Shown one piece after another: positions 35,547-45,179 of a stretch of DNA of 64,000 nucleotides. This stretch comes from Micromonospora noduli (GTDB taxonomy: Bacteria > Actinomycetota > Actinomycetes > Mycobacteriales > Micromonosporaceae). The first letter of the stretch is position 1, and every line of letters begins with the position of its first letter. The notes beneath the pieces were generated by a model. The model saw only the letters and a program-made list of their open reading frames with translations. It was not told where the DNA came from and ran no database searches. A program made the position numbers and the translations under genes. The stretch is taken from positions 83,030-147,029 of the forward strand of contig NZ_PYAK01000013.1 in the NCBI RefSeq assembly GCF_003264365.1. The letters run 5' to 3'.

Positions 35547-36578
35547 GTGGCGCGGATCGCGGTGGTGGCCGGAGACGGCATCGGGCCCGAGGTGGTCGCG
35601 CAGGCCCGCAAGGTCCTCGACGCGGTGCTGCCCGACGTGCAGGCCACCGAGTACGACCTCGGCGCCGCCCGCTGGCACCGTACCGGAGAGGTGCTGCCCG
35701 ACTCGGTGCTGACCGAGCTGGCCGGGCACGACGCCATCCTGCTCGGCGCGGTCGGTGACCCGACCGTTCCGCCGGGTGTGCTCGAGCGAGGGCTGCTGCT
35801 CAAGCTCCGGTTCGCCTTCGACCAGTACGTCAACCTGCGCCCGTCCCGGCTCTGGCCCGGGGTCGCCGGCCCGCTGGGCAACGTGAAGCCGGGCGAGGTC
35901 GACCTCGTGGTGGTGCGCGAGGGCACCGAGGGGCTCTACGCCGGTGCCGGTGGTTCCCTGCACCGGGACACCCCGGCCGAGGTCGCCACCGAGGAGAGCC
36001 TGAACACCCGGCACGGCGTGGAGCGGGTGATCCGCGACGCGTTCGCCCGCGCCAGCCGCCGGGAGCGGCGCAAGGTCACCCTCGTGCACAAGACCAACGT
36101 GCTCACCCACGCCGGGTCGCTCTGGGCGCGTACGTTCGACGCGGTCGCCGCCGAGCACCCGGACATCGAAACCGAGTACCAGCACGTCGACGCTGCGGCC
36201 ATGTTCCTGGTCACCCAGCCGCAGCGCTACGACGTGGTGGTCACCGACAACCTCTTCGGCGACATCCTCACGGACATCGCCGCGGCCGTCACCGGCGGCA
36301 TCGGGCTGGCCGCCAGCGGCTGCATCAACCCCGAGGGGGCGTACCCCTCGATGTTCGAGCCGGTGCACGGCTCGGCGCCGGACATCGCCGGGCAGGGCAT
36401 CGCCGACCCGGTCGCCGCGGTGCTCTCCGCCGCGTTGCTGCTGGAGCAGCTCGGGCACAGCGAGTCGGCCGCCCGGGTCAACGCGGCGGTCGCCGCCGAG
36501 CTGGCCAGCCGGGTGCCGGGCGTAACGCTGCGTACCGAAGAGGTCGGCGACCGGCTCGCCGCCCACGCCGTAGCCTGA
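35547..36578 (+). CDS. leuB: 3-isopropylmalate dehydrogenase
   Basis: Predicted 343 aa. It oxidatively decarboxylates 3-isopropylmalate in leucine synthesis. Motifs: [27 protein letters not shown] (Arg residues binding substrate), [14 protein letters not shown] (catalytic Lys), [14 protein letters not shown] and [14 protein letters not shown]. The GTG at 35547 is preceded by GAGGAG at 35534-35539. leuCD, which supply the substrate, lie 18 kb away under NdgR. Confidence 0.95.
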   Translation: MARIAVVAGDGIGPEVVAQARKVLDAVLPDVQATEYDLGAARWHRTGEVLPDSVLTELAGHDAILLGAVGDPTVPPGVLERGLLLKLRFAFDQYVNLRPSRLWPGVAGPLGNVKPGEVDLVVVREGTEGLYAGAGGSLHRDTPAEVATEESLNTRHGVERVIRDAFARASRRERRKVTLVHKTNVLTHAGSLWARTFDAVAAEHPDIETEYQHVDAAAMFLVTQPQRYDVVVTDNLFGDILTDIAAAVTGGIGLAASGCINPEGAYPSMFEPVHGSAPDIAGQGIADPVAAVLSAALLLEQLGHSESAARVNAAVAAELASRVPGVTLRTEEVGDRLAAHAVA

Positions 36579-36597
36579 TCACCCCGGACCGAGTGGC

Positions 36598-36617
36598 GAC
36601 CGGCCCTGACGCCGGTC
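36598..36617 (+). terminator. Short hairpin after leuB
   Basis: Arms GACCGGC (36598-36604) and GCCGGTC (36611-36617) with a 6-base loop. Weak; read-through into ilvE is possible. Confidence 0.35.
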
Positions 36618-36733
36618 TGCCACGGGCAGCCCGACCGGCGCTACCCGCTTAACGACCGTTCGGGGTAAGTTTCTGGCACAGCCATGTCGGTGTGCGGTCC
36701 CGCATGCCGTTGTTCCGCAGGGAGGTCAGCGCG

Positions 36734-37831
36734 ATGAGCGGTGGTGACAAGCTCGACTTCGAGATCCGTCCGAATCTCGCGCCGGTATCCGCCGCCGATC
36801 GGGCCGCACTGCTGACCAATCCCGGCTTCGGCCGGGTCTTCACCGACCACATGGTCACCGTCCGCTACGCCGACGGCAAGGGCTGGTACGACGCCCGGGT
36901 GGAAGCCCGTGCCCCGATCCCGATGGACCCGGCCAGCGCGGTGCTGCACTACGCGCAGGAGATCTTCGAGGGGCTCAAGGCGTACCGCACTGCCGACGGT
37001 GGCGTGACGATGTTCCGGCCGGACGCCAACGCCGCCCGCTTCGCCACCTCCGCGCAGCGGATGGCGATGCCGGTGCTGCCGCCGGAGGTGTTCGTCGACT
37101 CGCTGCACAAGCTCATCGAGATCGACCGGGAGTGGATCCCCACCGGCGAGGACGGCAGCCTCTACCTGCGGCCGTTCATGTTCGCCAGCGAGGTCTTCCT
37201 CGGCGTCCGCCCGGCCAACGAGTACCTCTACATGGTGATCGCCTCACCGGTCGGCGCGTACTTCACCGGTGGCGTCAAGCCGGTCACCGTCTGGGTCTCT
37301 CCGGACTACACCCGGGCCGCGCCCGGTGGCACCGGCGCGGCCAAGTGCGGCGGCAACTACGCCGCGTCGCTCGCCGCCCAGGCGGAGGCCATCGAGGCCG
37401 GCTGTGACCAGGTCGTCTTCCTGGACGCGGTGGAGCGCCGGTTCGTCGACGAACTGGGCGGCATGAACGTCTTCTTCGTCTACGACGACGGCACTGTCGT
37501 CACCCCACCGTTGACCGGCACGATCCTGCCGGGCATCACCCGCGACGCCGTCCTCACGCTGGCCGGCGCGGCCGGACACCAGGTCGAGGAGCGGCCGGTC
37601 AGCTTCGCCGACTGGCAGGCCGACGCCGCCAGCGGACGCCTGAAGGAGGTGTTCGCCTGCGGCACCGCCGCGGTGGTCACCCCGATCGGTGGGGTCCGCT
37701 TCCCGGACGGCGAGTTCCTGATCGGCGGTGGCGAACCCGGTCGGGTCACCATGGCCCTGCGTCAGCAGCTGGTCGACATCCAGCGGGGCAAGGCGGCCGA
37801 CCCGCACGGCTGGGTGCAGCGGGTCTTCTGA
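36734..37831 (+). CDS. ilvE: Branched-chain amino-acid aminotransferase
   Basis: Predicted 365 aa, a fold-type IV PLP enzyme of the long BCAT group. It performs the last step of Ile, Val and Leu synthesis. Motifs: [49 protein letters not shown] (Lys binds PLP), [23 protein letters not shown] and [11 protein letters not shown]. The ATG at 36734 has GGAGG eight bases upstream. It is 155 bases downstream of leuB. Confidence 0.96.
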   Translation: MSGGDKLDFEIRPNLAPVSAADRAALLTNPGFGRVFTDHMVTVRYADGKGWYDARVEARAPIPMDPASAVLHYAQEIFEGLKAYRTADGGVTMFRPDANAARFATSAQRMAMPVLPPEVFVDSLHKLIEIDREWIPTGEDGSLYLRPFMFASEVFLGVRPANEYLYMVIASPVGAYFTGGVKPVTVWVSPDYTRAAPGGTGAAKCGGNYAASLAAQAEAIEAGCDQVVFLDAVERRFVDELGGMNVFFVYDDGTVVTPPLTGTILPGITRDAVLTLAGAAGHQVEERPVSFADWQADAASGRLKEVFACGTAAVVTPIGGVRFPDGEFLIGGGEPGRVTMALRQQLVDIQRGKAADPHGWVQRVF

Positions 37832-37840
37832 TCTCCGTAG

Positions 37841-37875
37841 CTGCGCCGGCCCGTCCCCCGGACGGGCCGGCGCAG
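37841..37875. terminator. Strong bidirectional hairpin after ilvE
   Basis: A perfect 15-base stem (37841-37855 with 37861-37875) with a 5-base loop sits exactly between the convergent ilvE and phosphatase genes. This is the strongest GC hairpin in the window. Confidence 0.8.
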
Positions 37876-37881
37876 TCGGCC

Positions 37882-38652
37882 CTACGCGTCGGTGGGCTGC
37901 GCCTTGGTGGGGGCGTCGAGCAGGTGGTCGCGGAGCGCGGCGAGCTGCTCGTCGGTCACCCCGGCGTGGCGCAGGTACGCCTCGACCGAGCCGTGCCCCG
38001 CGCGCAGCTCGTCGAGGAAGATCTGCATCGCCTCGGCGGGTGAGGCCAGAAACGGTGCCGGCACCTCCACTCCGTCCGGGTTGATGGAGGCCAGCCACGC
38101 GCTGTACCGGGCCGACGCCTCGCTGCTGAGCGCGTAGTCCGCGGTGATGTCCGCGTCGTCGACGCCGAGCACGGCGAGGGTCAGCGCGCACACGATGCCG
38201 GTGCGGTCCTTGCCGGCCACGCAGTGCACGACCACCGGGGCGTTGGCGGAATCGGCGATCAGGCCGACCGCCTCGGCCAGCCCGGCGGTGCCGGTCTGCG
38301 CCAGGGCGGCGTACCGGTCCGCGAGGTACCGGGCCAGGCTCGCGCCCTCCTCGTGCGGCACGCCCGCCCAGTCGTCGTGCTCCGGGTGGATGTGCCGGTA
38401 GGTCAACCCCTGGTATGCCGGCACCCGGCCGTCCCGCTCCACCTCAGTGGGGCGGCGCAGGTCGATGACGGTGCGGATGCCGATCGCGACGAACGCGTCC
38501 CGGTCCTGTTCGGTGAGGCGGTGCAGCGAGTCGGAGCGGTAGAGCCGACCACGGCGTACGGGTCGGCCGCCGTGCCCGAGGTAGCCGCCGGCGTCGCGGA
38601 AGTTGAAGGTGGCGGGGAGCGGAATCTGTCGGCTGTCGTCGATGGCGTCCAC
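37882..38652 (-). CDS. Protein-tyrosine/dual-specificity phosphatase (PtpB-like)
   Basis: Predicted 256 aa from GTG 38652, with GTGAGGGC before it. The Y_phosphatase3 family is shown by the N-terminal FNFRDAGGYLGHGGRPVRRGRLYRSDSLHRL, VIDLRRPTEVERDGR and the signature HCVAGKDRTG (Cys nucleophile, Arg in CX5R). Homologues include mycobacterial PtpB and act on phosphotyrosine and phosphoinositides. No secretion signal is seen. The target is unknown. Confidence 0.88.
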   Translation of the reverse strand: MDAIDDSRQIPLPATFNFRDAGGYLGHGGRPVRRGRLYRSDSLHRLTEQDRDAFVAIGIRTVIDLRRPTEVERDGRVPAYQGLTYRHIHPEHDDWAGVPHEEGASLARYLADRYAALAQTGTAGLAEAVGLIADSANAPVVVHCVAGKDRTGIVCALTLAVLGVDDADITADYALSSEASARYSAWLASINPDGVEVPAPFLASPAEAMQIFLDELRAGHGSVEAYLRHAGVTDEQLAALRDHLLDAPTKAQPTDA

Positions 38653-38708
38653 GCCCTCACGGTAACGGCCGGCGGGGTCCGAGCCCCACCGGCCGTCGGG
38701 CCGAGCCG

Positions 38709-39167
38709 TCAGCGTGCCGTGCCGGGCGGAAGCGCACCGTACGTCTCGTCGTAGTAGCCGCCCAGCTGATCCCGGTAGCTCGGGTCGCTGTGGCTGGTCT
38801 CGTCGTACTCCGGGGCGGCCTTGATCTGGTCCCGGGTCCGGTCGACGGAGACGGTGCGCTGGTCGTGGTCGACCTGGTTGACGGTGCCGGCCGGCAACAT
38901 CACCTTCTTGCCGAAGATCCAGGGCCCAGTGTCCACGACCAGGTAGCTGCCGCCCACCTCGTGACTGGCGCTGTCGATCTTGCCGATTCCACCGTCGGTG
39001 GCCTCGACCTTGTAACCGACCAGGTCGACGTCGGCCACGCCGGCCTGGTCCCGGTAGCGCCAGGGGTCGAACGTGCCGGCCGGCGCGCCGCCGGGCACCG
39101 TGCCCTGGTCGCCGCCGCGCAGCGGGTCCGGCCCGGCGTGGGTGGCGTGCGGATCGATCCTGTCCAT
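38709..39167 (-). CDS. PRC-barrel domain protein
   Basis: Predicted 152 aa from ATG 39167, with GGAG eight bases upstream. The central ~75 residues (VDLVGYKVEATDGGIGKIDSAS, YLVVDTGPWIFGKKVMLPAGTV) match the PRC-barrel fold found in photosynthetic reaction centre H-subunits and RimM. The short acidic tail (YDET...YYDETYG) is typical of actinobacterial stand-alone members of unknown function, often linked to stress. Confidence 0.8.
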   Translation of the reverse strand: MDRIDPHATHAGPDPLRGGDQGTVPGGAPAGTFDPWRYRDQAGVADVDLVGYKVEATDGGIGKIDSASHEVGGSYLVVDTGPWIFGKKVMLPAGTVNQVDHDQRTVSVDRTRDQIKAAPEYDETSHSDPSYRDQLGGYYDETYGALPPGTAR

Positions 39168-39346
39168 GCCGTTCACTCCTGACTGTCGCCGATCGTCTCG
39201 GCGTAGGTGGGTGTGTCCCCGCAGGAGCTACCCGGCTGTCGGGGGCCGGAAACGGCGACAGGTCGGGGTAGGGCGACGGGCCGAAGCGCGTACGGCAGGG
39301 GGCCGAGGCCGCGAGGTGCGGCATCGGCCCGTCGGGGCGTACGTGT

Positions 39347-39877
39347 TCAGGCCAGTGCGGCCTCGGCGTCCAGGGTGACCGCCGCGGCGTGCACCACGGC
39401 GGAGATCCGCAGGGCCTCGTGCAGCTGCTCCCTGGTGAAGCCGTTGCCGCGCAGCTTCTTCTCGTGCAACTCCAGGCACACCCCACAGCCCGTGACGGCC
39501 GACACGGCGAGGCACCAGAGCTCGAAATCGCCCTTGTCCACCCCCGGCCTCGCGATGATCTGCATCCGTAGTCGGGCCGGCATCGAGGCGTACCGCTCGT
39601 CGCCGATCAGGTGCTTGGCCCGGTAGTAGATGTTGTTCATCGCCATGATCGCCGCAGCGCCCTTGGCCGCCTCGACACCCTCCGGCCCGAGGTGCCCGAG
39701 CGCCTCGGCCGCGATCTCCCGCAGCACCACCGGGTTGCGAGCGGTCACCGCGCAGGCCAGCGCGGTGCCCCAGGTCTGCACCGGGGTCAACGCCGAGGAA
39801 CCGATGGTGGAGCCGAGGTTGAGCCTGATGTCCTTGGCGTACTCCGGCAGGGCTGCCCTGATCGCGTCCAGGCCCAT
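39347..39877 (-). CDS. ahpD: Alkyl hydroperoxide reductase AhpD
   Basis: Predicted 176 aa, the normal length. AhpD is a thiol-disulfide protein that reduces AhpC and has weak peroxidase activity. The active-site CxxC is C131 and C134 in TGCGVCLELHEKK, with the conserved His138. The ATG at 39877 lies two bases after the stop of an ahpC-like fragment, whose last codons supply a GGAG ribosome site. The usual partner AhpC is therefore reduced to a fragment, so this AhpD must work with another peroxiredoxin or alone. Confidence 0.95.
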   Translation of the reverse strand: MGLDAIRAALPEYAKDIRLNLGSTIGSSALTPVQTWGTALACAVTARNPVVLREIAAEALGHLGPEGVEAAKGAAAIMAMNNIYYRAKHLIGDERYASMPARLRMQIIARPGVDKGDFELWCLAVSAVTGCGVCLELHEKKLRGNGFTREQLHEALRISAVVHAAAVTLDAEAALA

Positions 39878-39879
39878 GG

Positions 39880-40074
39880 TCAGACTCCGGCGGCGGGGGT
39901 CTCGTCGGCGATCTCCGTCGGGCTGATGGAGGTGAAATCCATCGGCCCGACGAAGACCACACACCACGTGCCCTCGTGGGACGTGTGGTTGATCGTCCTG
40001 GACGCGTTGTTGGCGCCCAGCGATACGCAGGCGGCGAGTCTGTGCTCAGGTAAGCGGTCACTGACGGTGAGCAC
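39880..40074 (-). pseudogene. ahpC: Truncated ahpC remnant (64 codons, peroxidatic Cys lost)
   Basis: The 64-residue frame begins MLTVSDRLPE and contains TINHTSHEGTWCVVF and DFTSISPTEIADE. Intact actinobacterial AhpC has DFTFVCPTEI there, so the peroxidatic cysteine is replaced by serine. The protein then stops where ~120 more residues, with the resolving Cys, should follow. The frame is intact, starts at GTG with a strong AAGGAGG ribosome site five bases upstream, and couples to ahpD two bases later. It is best read as an internally deleted gene kept as a translated leader of ahpD. Confidence 0.8.
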
Positions 40075-40275
40075 AGGTCCTCCTTGCAGACGGCACGGTG
40101 GCCGTCATCGGATCCGCTCCAGATGCTTCCGCATGGCTGTTTCCCAAGATGAGTGGCCCGGTGGCTTGTGAAGCCGATCACGAGCGGCAGTTCGGGGCGA
40201 ACGAACCCTCCGTCACCATCCCGCTATGTGGATTGTTCCTCCCAAAAACAGGGGAGGGGTGGCAGAGTGGCCATC

Positions 40276-40308
40276 GTGACCAGCACCGCCCTGATTATTG
40301 CGACCTAG
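40276..40308 (+). CDS. cimA leader peptide (MTSTALIIAT)
   Basis: A ten-codon frame, GTG to TAG, has Leu-Ile-Ile as codons 6-8 (CTG ATT ATT). ATT is a rare isoleucine codon in this genome, where ATC dominates. It precedes a hairpin and an intrinsic terminator ahead of cimA, an isoleucine-pathway gene. No ribosome site is present, suggesting leaderless initiation, with CAGAGT at 40263-40268 as a possible -10. Confidence 0.75.
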   Translation: MTSTALIIAT

Positions 40309-40368
40309 CGCGCCGGCTCTCCCCTCTGCCGAGCGCGCAGACCTCCCGCATCCGCGGGAGGTCTTTTT
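40308..40368 (+). promoter_or_regulatory. Transcription attenuator of cimA
   Basis: Hairpin A (40308-40317 with 40328-40338, one bulge) begins at the last base of the leader stop codon. It is followed directly by a textbook intrinsic terminator: perfect 11-base stem 40339-40349 / 40354-40364, 4-base loop, T-run 40364-40368. CTCCC in the loop of hairpin A (40319-40323) can pair with GGGAG (40356-40360) of the terminator. cimA starts 22 bases further on. Confidence 0.8.
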
Positions 40369-40390
40369 GTTGCTCCGAGAAAGGATCCTG

Positions 40391-41974
40391 ATGACGTTCC
40401 AGGTCTTCGACACCACGTTGCGCGACGGCGCTCAGCGCGAGGGACTCACCTACTCGGTGGTCGACAAGCTGGCCGTGGCCCGGCTGCTCGACGAGTTCGG
40501 CGTCGGCTTCATCGAGGGCGGCTGGCCGGGCGCGGTGCCCAAGGACACCGAGTTCTTCCGCCGCGCCCGTACCGAGCTGGACCTGCGGCACGCCGTACTC
40601 GTCGCGTTCGGCGCCACCCGCAAGGCCGGCGTTGCGGTCGCGGACGACCCCCAGGTGCGCGCCCTGCTGGACGCGCAGACCCCGGCCGTGGCCTTGGTCG
40701 CCAAGGCCGACACCCGGCACGTCGAGCGCGCGCTGCGCACCACCGGCGCGGAGAACCTCGCGATGATCCACGACACCGTCAACCACCTCGTCCGCGAGGG
40801 TCGACGGGTCTTCGTCGACGGCGAACACTTCTTCGACGGCTACCGACACGACCCCGCGTACGGCGCTGCCGTGGTGCAGACCGCGCTCGCCGCCGGCGCC
40901 GAGCGGATGGTGCTCTGCGACACCAACGGCGGCATGCTGCCGTCCCAGGTGACCGCCGTGATCCACGACCTGACGAACAGGCTGGGGATCGACGCCGGGC
41001 TGCTCGGTATGCACGCCCAGAACGACACCGCCTGCGCGGTGGCCAACACGATCGCCGCCGTGGAGGCGGGGGTCCGCCACGTGCAGGGCACCGCCAACGG
41101 GTACGGCGAACGCCCGGGCAACGCGGACATCTTCGCGGTAGTCGCCAACCTCCAACTCAAGCTCGGCATGCCCGTCCTACCGGAGGGTTGCCTGGCGCAG
41201 ATGGTGCGGGTCTCGCACGCCATCGCCGAGATCGCCAACATCGCCCCCGACACCCACCAGGCGTACGCCGGGGCCGCTGCCTTCGCTCACAAGGCGGGGT
41301 TGCACGCGAGCGCGATCAAGGTCGACCCGTTGCTCTACAACCACGTCGACCCGTCGGTGGTGGGCAACGACATGCGGATCCTGGTCACCGAGATGGCCGG
41401 TCGGGCCAGCGTCGAGCTCAAGAGTCGTGAGCTCGGCCTGGACCTGGCCGGCAGCCCGGACGCCCTGACCCGGGTCACCAAGCGGGTCAAGGAGCTGGAG
41501 GCGGGTGGCTGGTCCTTCGAGGCGGCCGATGCGTCCTTCGAGTTGCTGGTCCGCTCCGAGCTGCCGGAGGGCAGCCCGGCCCGACCGTTCACCCTGGAGT
41601 CGTACCGGGTGTTGGTCGAGCACCGCGAGGACGGCGCGGTGGTCTCCGAGGCGACCGTCAAGATCCGGGTTCGCGGTGAGCGGGTGATCGCCACCGCCGA
41701 GGGCAACGGCCCGGTCAACGCCCTCGACGAGGCGCTGCGGGTGGGGCTGGCGCGGCACTATCCGCAGCTGCGCGACTTCGAGTTGGCCGACTACAAGGTG
41801 CGCATCCTGGAGGGCAGCCACGGCACCGGCGCTGTCACCCGGGTCCTGCTGGAAACCTCCGACGGCGGTGGCCGGGACTGGACCACTGTCGGCGTCCACC
41901 CCAACGTCGTCGAGGCCAGCTGGCACGCCCTGGTGGACGCCCTCACCTACGGCCTGGCCCCCACCTCCGTCTGA
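40391..41974 (+). CDS. cimA: Citramalate synthase (LeuA-related, alternative isoleucine pathway)
   Basis: Predicted 527 aa, starting at ATG 40391 with AAAGGA upstream. It has the HMGL-type TIM barrel (DTTLRDGAQREGL, metal HAQND, ANGYGERPGNADI), which here is typical of the CimA subgroup rather than LeuA. A C-terminal LeuA-type allosteric dimer domain follows (~395-520). CimA condenses pyruvate and acetyl-CoA to citramalate, giving 2-oxobutyrate independent of threonine. That product feeds IlvB for isoleucine. The Leu-Ile-Ile leader in front supports the isoleucine role. leuCD can serve the next steps. Confidence 0.92.
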   Translation: MTFQVFDTTLRDGAQREGLTYSVVDKLAVARLLDEFGVGFIEGGWPGAVPKDTEFFRRARTELDLRHAVLVAFGATRKAGVAVADDPQVRALLDAQTPAVALVAKADTRHVERALRTTGAENLAMIHDTVNHLVREGRRVFVDGEHFFDGYRHDPAYGAAVVQTALAAGAERMVLCDTNGGMLPSQVTAVIHDLTNRLGIDAGLLGMHAQNDTACAVANTIAAVEAGVRHVQGTANGYGERPGNADIFAVVANLQLKLGMPVLPEGCLAQMVRVSHAIAEIANIAPDTHQAYAGAAAFAHKAGLHASAIKVDPLLYNHVDPSVVGNDMRILVTEMAGRASVELKSRELGLDLAGSPDALTRVTKRVKELEAGGWSFEAADASFELLVRSELPEGSPARPFTLESYRVLVEHREDGAVVSEATVKIRVRGERVIATAEGNGPVNALDEALRVGLARHYPQLRDFELADYKVRILEGSHGTGAVTRVLLETSDGGGRDWTTVGVHPNVVEASWHALVDALTYGLAPTSV

Positions 41975-41996
41975 CTCCCCGCCTCCCCGCCCCCGG

Positions 41997-42983
41997 TCAG
42001 GGGGTGGGGAGGGTGAGGGTGGCCTGGACGGGGCGGTGGTCGCTGCCGGGCAGGGCGAAGACCTGCACCGAGCGGACCGCTATCCGGTGGTCGACCAGGA
42101 CGTGGTCGATGGTGACGGGTGGGATGAGGTCGCCGTCGTACGGACCCCAGGTGCCGGTCAGACCCGCTCCGGCGGCATCGGCGGCGTCGACGTAACCGCT
42201 GCGCAGCAGGGCCCGCAGTGGACTGTGGTCGAGGGTTGCGTTGAAGTCCCCGGCGAGGATTCGCAGGCCACCGTCCGGGGTGGCCGGTGGTTGGGCGGTC
42301 AGGTCGGCGCGCCAGGCACCCACCTGGTCCAGCGCGTACGGCGCCGAGGGGTGGGCCGACTCGACGCGGACCGGAGGCCCGCCGGGGACGGACACCGTCG
42401 CATACGCCTGGCTGAAGCCCCAACCGTCGAGGTTGCGTCGGACGCCGCCGTCGCTGATCGGCCACCGCGAGTAGAGCCCGGAGCCGGGGGTGCCGATCTC
42501 CGGGTTGAGCTGCCGGTGCGGCAGCAGCGTGGCGAGGCCGAGGTGATCCAGGGCGCCCTGCGCGTCCGGCGTGAACTCCTGCACGGTGAGCACGTCGATC
42601 TGGTGTCGTCGGACCAACTCCACCAGTGTCCGCGCGTCGCCGGCGCCGGCGAGCAGATTGGCGGTGAGCAGCCGCACTGTCGGCCCGGCCGCCGCCGGCT
42701 GCGGGCTGGCCAGCGCCCGAGGTGCGACGGTGCCGAGCAACGCCACTGCCGCCAGGGCCGCGAGCGCCGCCGGCCACCAGCGCCGCAGGGCGAGCGCGAG
42801 GGCCAGGACCAGGACGCTGCCGCCCGCGACGTACGGCGTGAAGGCGAGCGCCTGCACCAACGGCCCCCGGTCCAGGCCGAGTAGTCGGGCGGCCGCCCAG
42901 AGGGCGGTGGGGACGACGGCAAGCCAGCAGAGCACCGTGCCGAGCCGAGCCCTTCGGTGCGCGGGCAGCGCGTCGACGATCAC
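41997..42983 (-). CDS. Membrane-anchored endonuclease/exonuclease/phosphatase-family protein
   Basis: Predicted 328 aa from GTG. Three hydrophobic helices in the first ~100 residues (VLCWLAVVPTALWAAARLL, FTPYVAGGSVLVLALALAL, ALAALAAVALLGTVAP) tether a C-terminal EEP domain. The domain has LLTANLLAG, VQEF, LAGDFNATLDHSPL and GSDHRPVQATL, so metal and catalytic residues are present. Substrate could be nucleic acid, phospholipid or another phosphodiester on the outer face. A larger relative is encoded at 56865. Confidence 0.85.
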   Translation of the reverse strand: MIVDALPAHRRARLGTVLCWLAVVPTALWAAARLLGLDRGPLVQALAFTPYVAGGSVLVLALALALRRWWPAALAALAAVALLGTVAPRALASPQPAAAGPTVRLLTANLLAGAGDARTLVELVRRHQIDVLTVQEFTPDAQGALDHLGLATLLPHRQLNPEIGTPGSGLYSRWPISDGGVRRNLDGWGFSQAYATVSVPGGPPVRVESAHPSAPYALDQVGAWRADLTAQPPATPDGGLRILAGDFNATLDHSPLRALLRSGYVDAADAAGAGLTGTWGPYDGDLIPPVTIDHVLVDHRIAVRSVQVFALPGSDHRPVQATLTLPTP

Positions 42984-43320
42984 GTGATGATCGTAGTCGG
43001 GCCCGGCGAACCTATTTCATGAATGACGATGCGCTCACATTTCACAATTATCTGACGGTTGGTTGACACCCCGGAAAAGCGAGATCAACTATTGACTGTC
43101 GGCTTTTTCTGGTGCTACGTTCCATCTGGCTTAAACGACGCAACTCTGAGTAGTAATCGCAGCTCAGATGGGATGCAGATTGCTAAGAAATCAATCTCGT
43201 CGGGTGTGAGCGAGGCAGCTTTCTTCCGCCCGACTGTCGTCGTACGCCTATTTATGGGCAGTCATCCGTCCCGCCCCGCGGGTCGGCCGAATTCGCACGG
43301 TCACACAAGGGGGACCTGTC
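42984..43320. other. A+T-rich promoter/leader region of the secreted protein gene
   Basis: By direct count, bases 43021-43200 are 46% G+C, far below the rest of the window. Two TTGAC-type elements are seen. The better pair is TTGACT 43092-43097 and TACGTT 43116-43121 (18-base spacer). No gene is convincing; very short open frames at 43019 and after 43170 lack ribosome sites. A GGGGG site at 43308-43312 serves the next gene. Confidence 0.55.
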
Positions 43321-43824
43321 ATGAGCAAATCCTTCCGACGTAAGGCGGCGGCGGTAACGTTCGCCGTCCTGGGGCTCAGTCTCGCCGGTGGGGGCATCGC
43401 TATCGCCCAGCCGCAGGCGTTGGCGCCGCAGGAAACGGTCCAGCCGGCGGCACGCGGCAGCAACGCCCAACCGCCGGTCACCGCCGAGTCGGCCCGCACG
43501 GCGAAGGCCGCGCTGAAGGCCAACTCGACGCTCGTCGCCTCCACCACCATCGTCGTCGTCAACTCCAACGGCACCAAGGCGCGCGGCACCGGCACCGTCA
43601 TCAAGTACGGCACCGGTCAGTACGAGGTGATCTTCGGTCACAACGTCACGGCCGGTGTCCTCGTGGCCACCATCGGCCGGGCTGACGCCTGCTGCATTCC
43701 GCCGGCCGGCGAGATCTCGGTCGCGCCCCGGCTCAGCACGCCCAACGCGGTCTTCGTCCAGACCCGCACCTCGGCCGGCACTCCGACGGACCTGGGCTTC
43801 CACCTGGTCGTCCATCTCGCCTGA
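43321..43824 (+). CDS. Secreted protein of unknown function
   Basis: Predicted 167 aa. A Sec signal peptide is clear: KSFRRKAAAVTFAVLGLSLAGGGIAIAQP, cleavage likely after AIA or AQP. A Pro/Ala linker follows. The C-terminal ~75 residues form a beta-rich module (GTVIKYGTGQYEVIFGHNV, GEISVAPRLSTPNAVFVQTRTSAGTPTDLGFHLVV). It resembles a module I recall in other actinobacterial exported proteins, but I cannot name the family. Two adjacent Cys (DACC) are present. Its leader DNA is strikingly A+T-rich, suggesting strong conditional expression. Confidence 0.65.
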   Translation: MSKSFRRKAAAVTFAVLGLSLAGGGIAIAQPQALAPQETVQPAARGSNAQPPVTAESARTAKAALKANSTLVASTTIVVVNSNGTKARGTGTVIKYGTGQYEVIFGHNVTAGVLVATIGRADACCIPPAGEISVAPRLSTPNAVFVQTRTSAGTPTDLGFHLVVHLA

Positions 43825-43836
43825 TCGGCCCGACAT

Positions 43837-43869
43837 CCGGCCCCCGTCGCCTGTGGCGCCGGGGGCCGG
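43837..43869 (+). terminator. Hairpin terminator after the secreted protein gene
   Basis: Perfect 10-base arms 43837-43846 and 43860-43869. The remaining ~260 bases to the MoxR gene show no further gene; they should contain its promoter. Confidence 0.65.
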
Positions 43870-44129
43870 ACCCGGTCCGCTCGGCGCGCGGACCCTCCGG
43901 CCGCACCTCGGCCAGCCCGTCCCGAGGTCGATGGGTCACGAGGGCCGTCCTCGACCGGTTCGTGCCGGTCGGGCGCTTCCTGGTCGGTCACCGGCCGGTT
44001 GGTAACCCCTCGGCGGGCTCGCGACGGTCGTCACCCTTCCGTGCGGCTCATCCCGATTCCGGCCACTCCGGACCGGTCCGGCCCGCACAATCCCACGTTT
44101 GCCGAGCCTGTGCCCGGGAAGCAAGCACC

Positions 44130-45175
<1,046 letters not shown>

Positions 45176-45179
<4 letters not shown>

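Noticed and set aside
40391..41974. leuA (2-isopropylmalate synthase)
   Set aside because: N-terminus DTTLRDGAQREGL and the overall pattern fit citramalate synthase, and the leader carries Ile codons. LeuA usually has a longer N-terminal region in actinobacteria.
43019..43210. Very short open frames in the A+T-rich region (15 and 13 codons)
   Set aside because: No ribosome site, no attenuator-like stem after them and no amino acid bias. Treated as chance.
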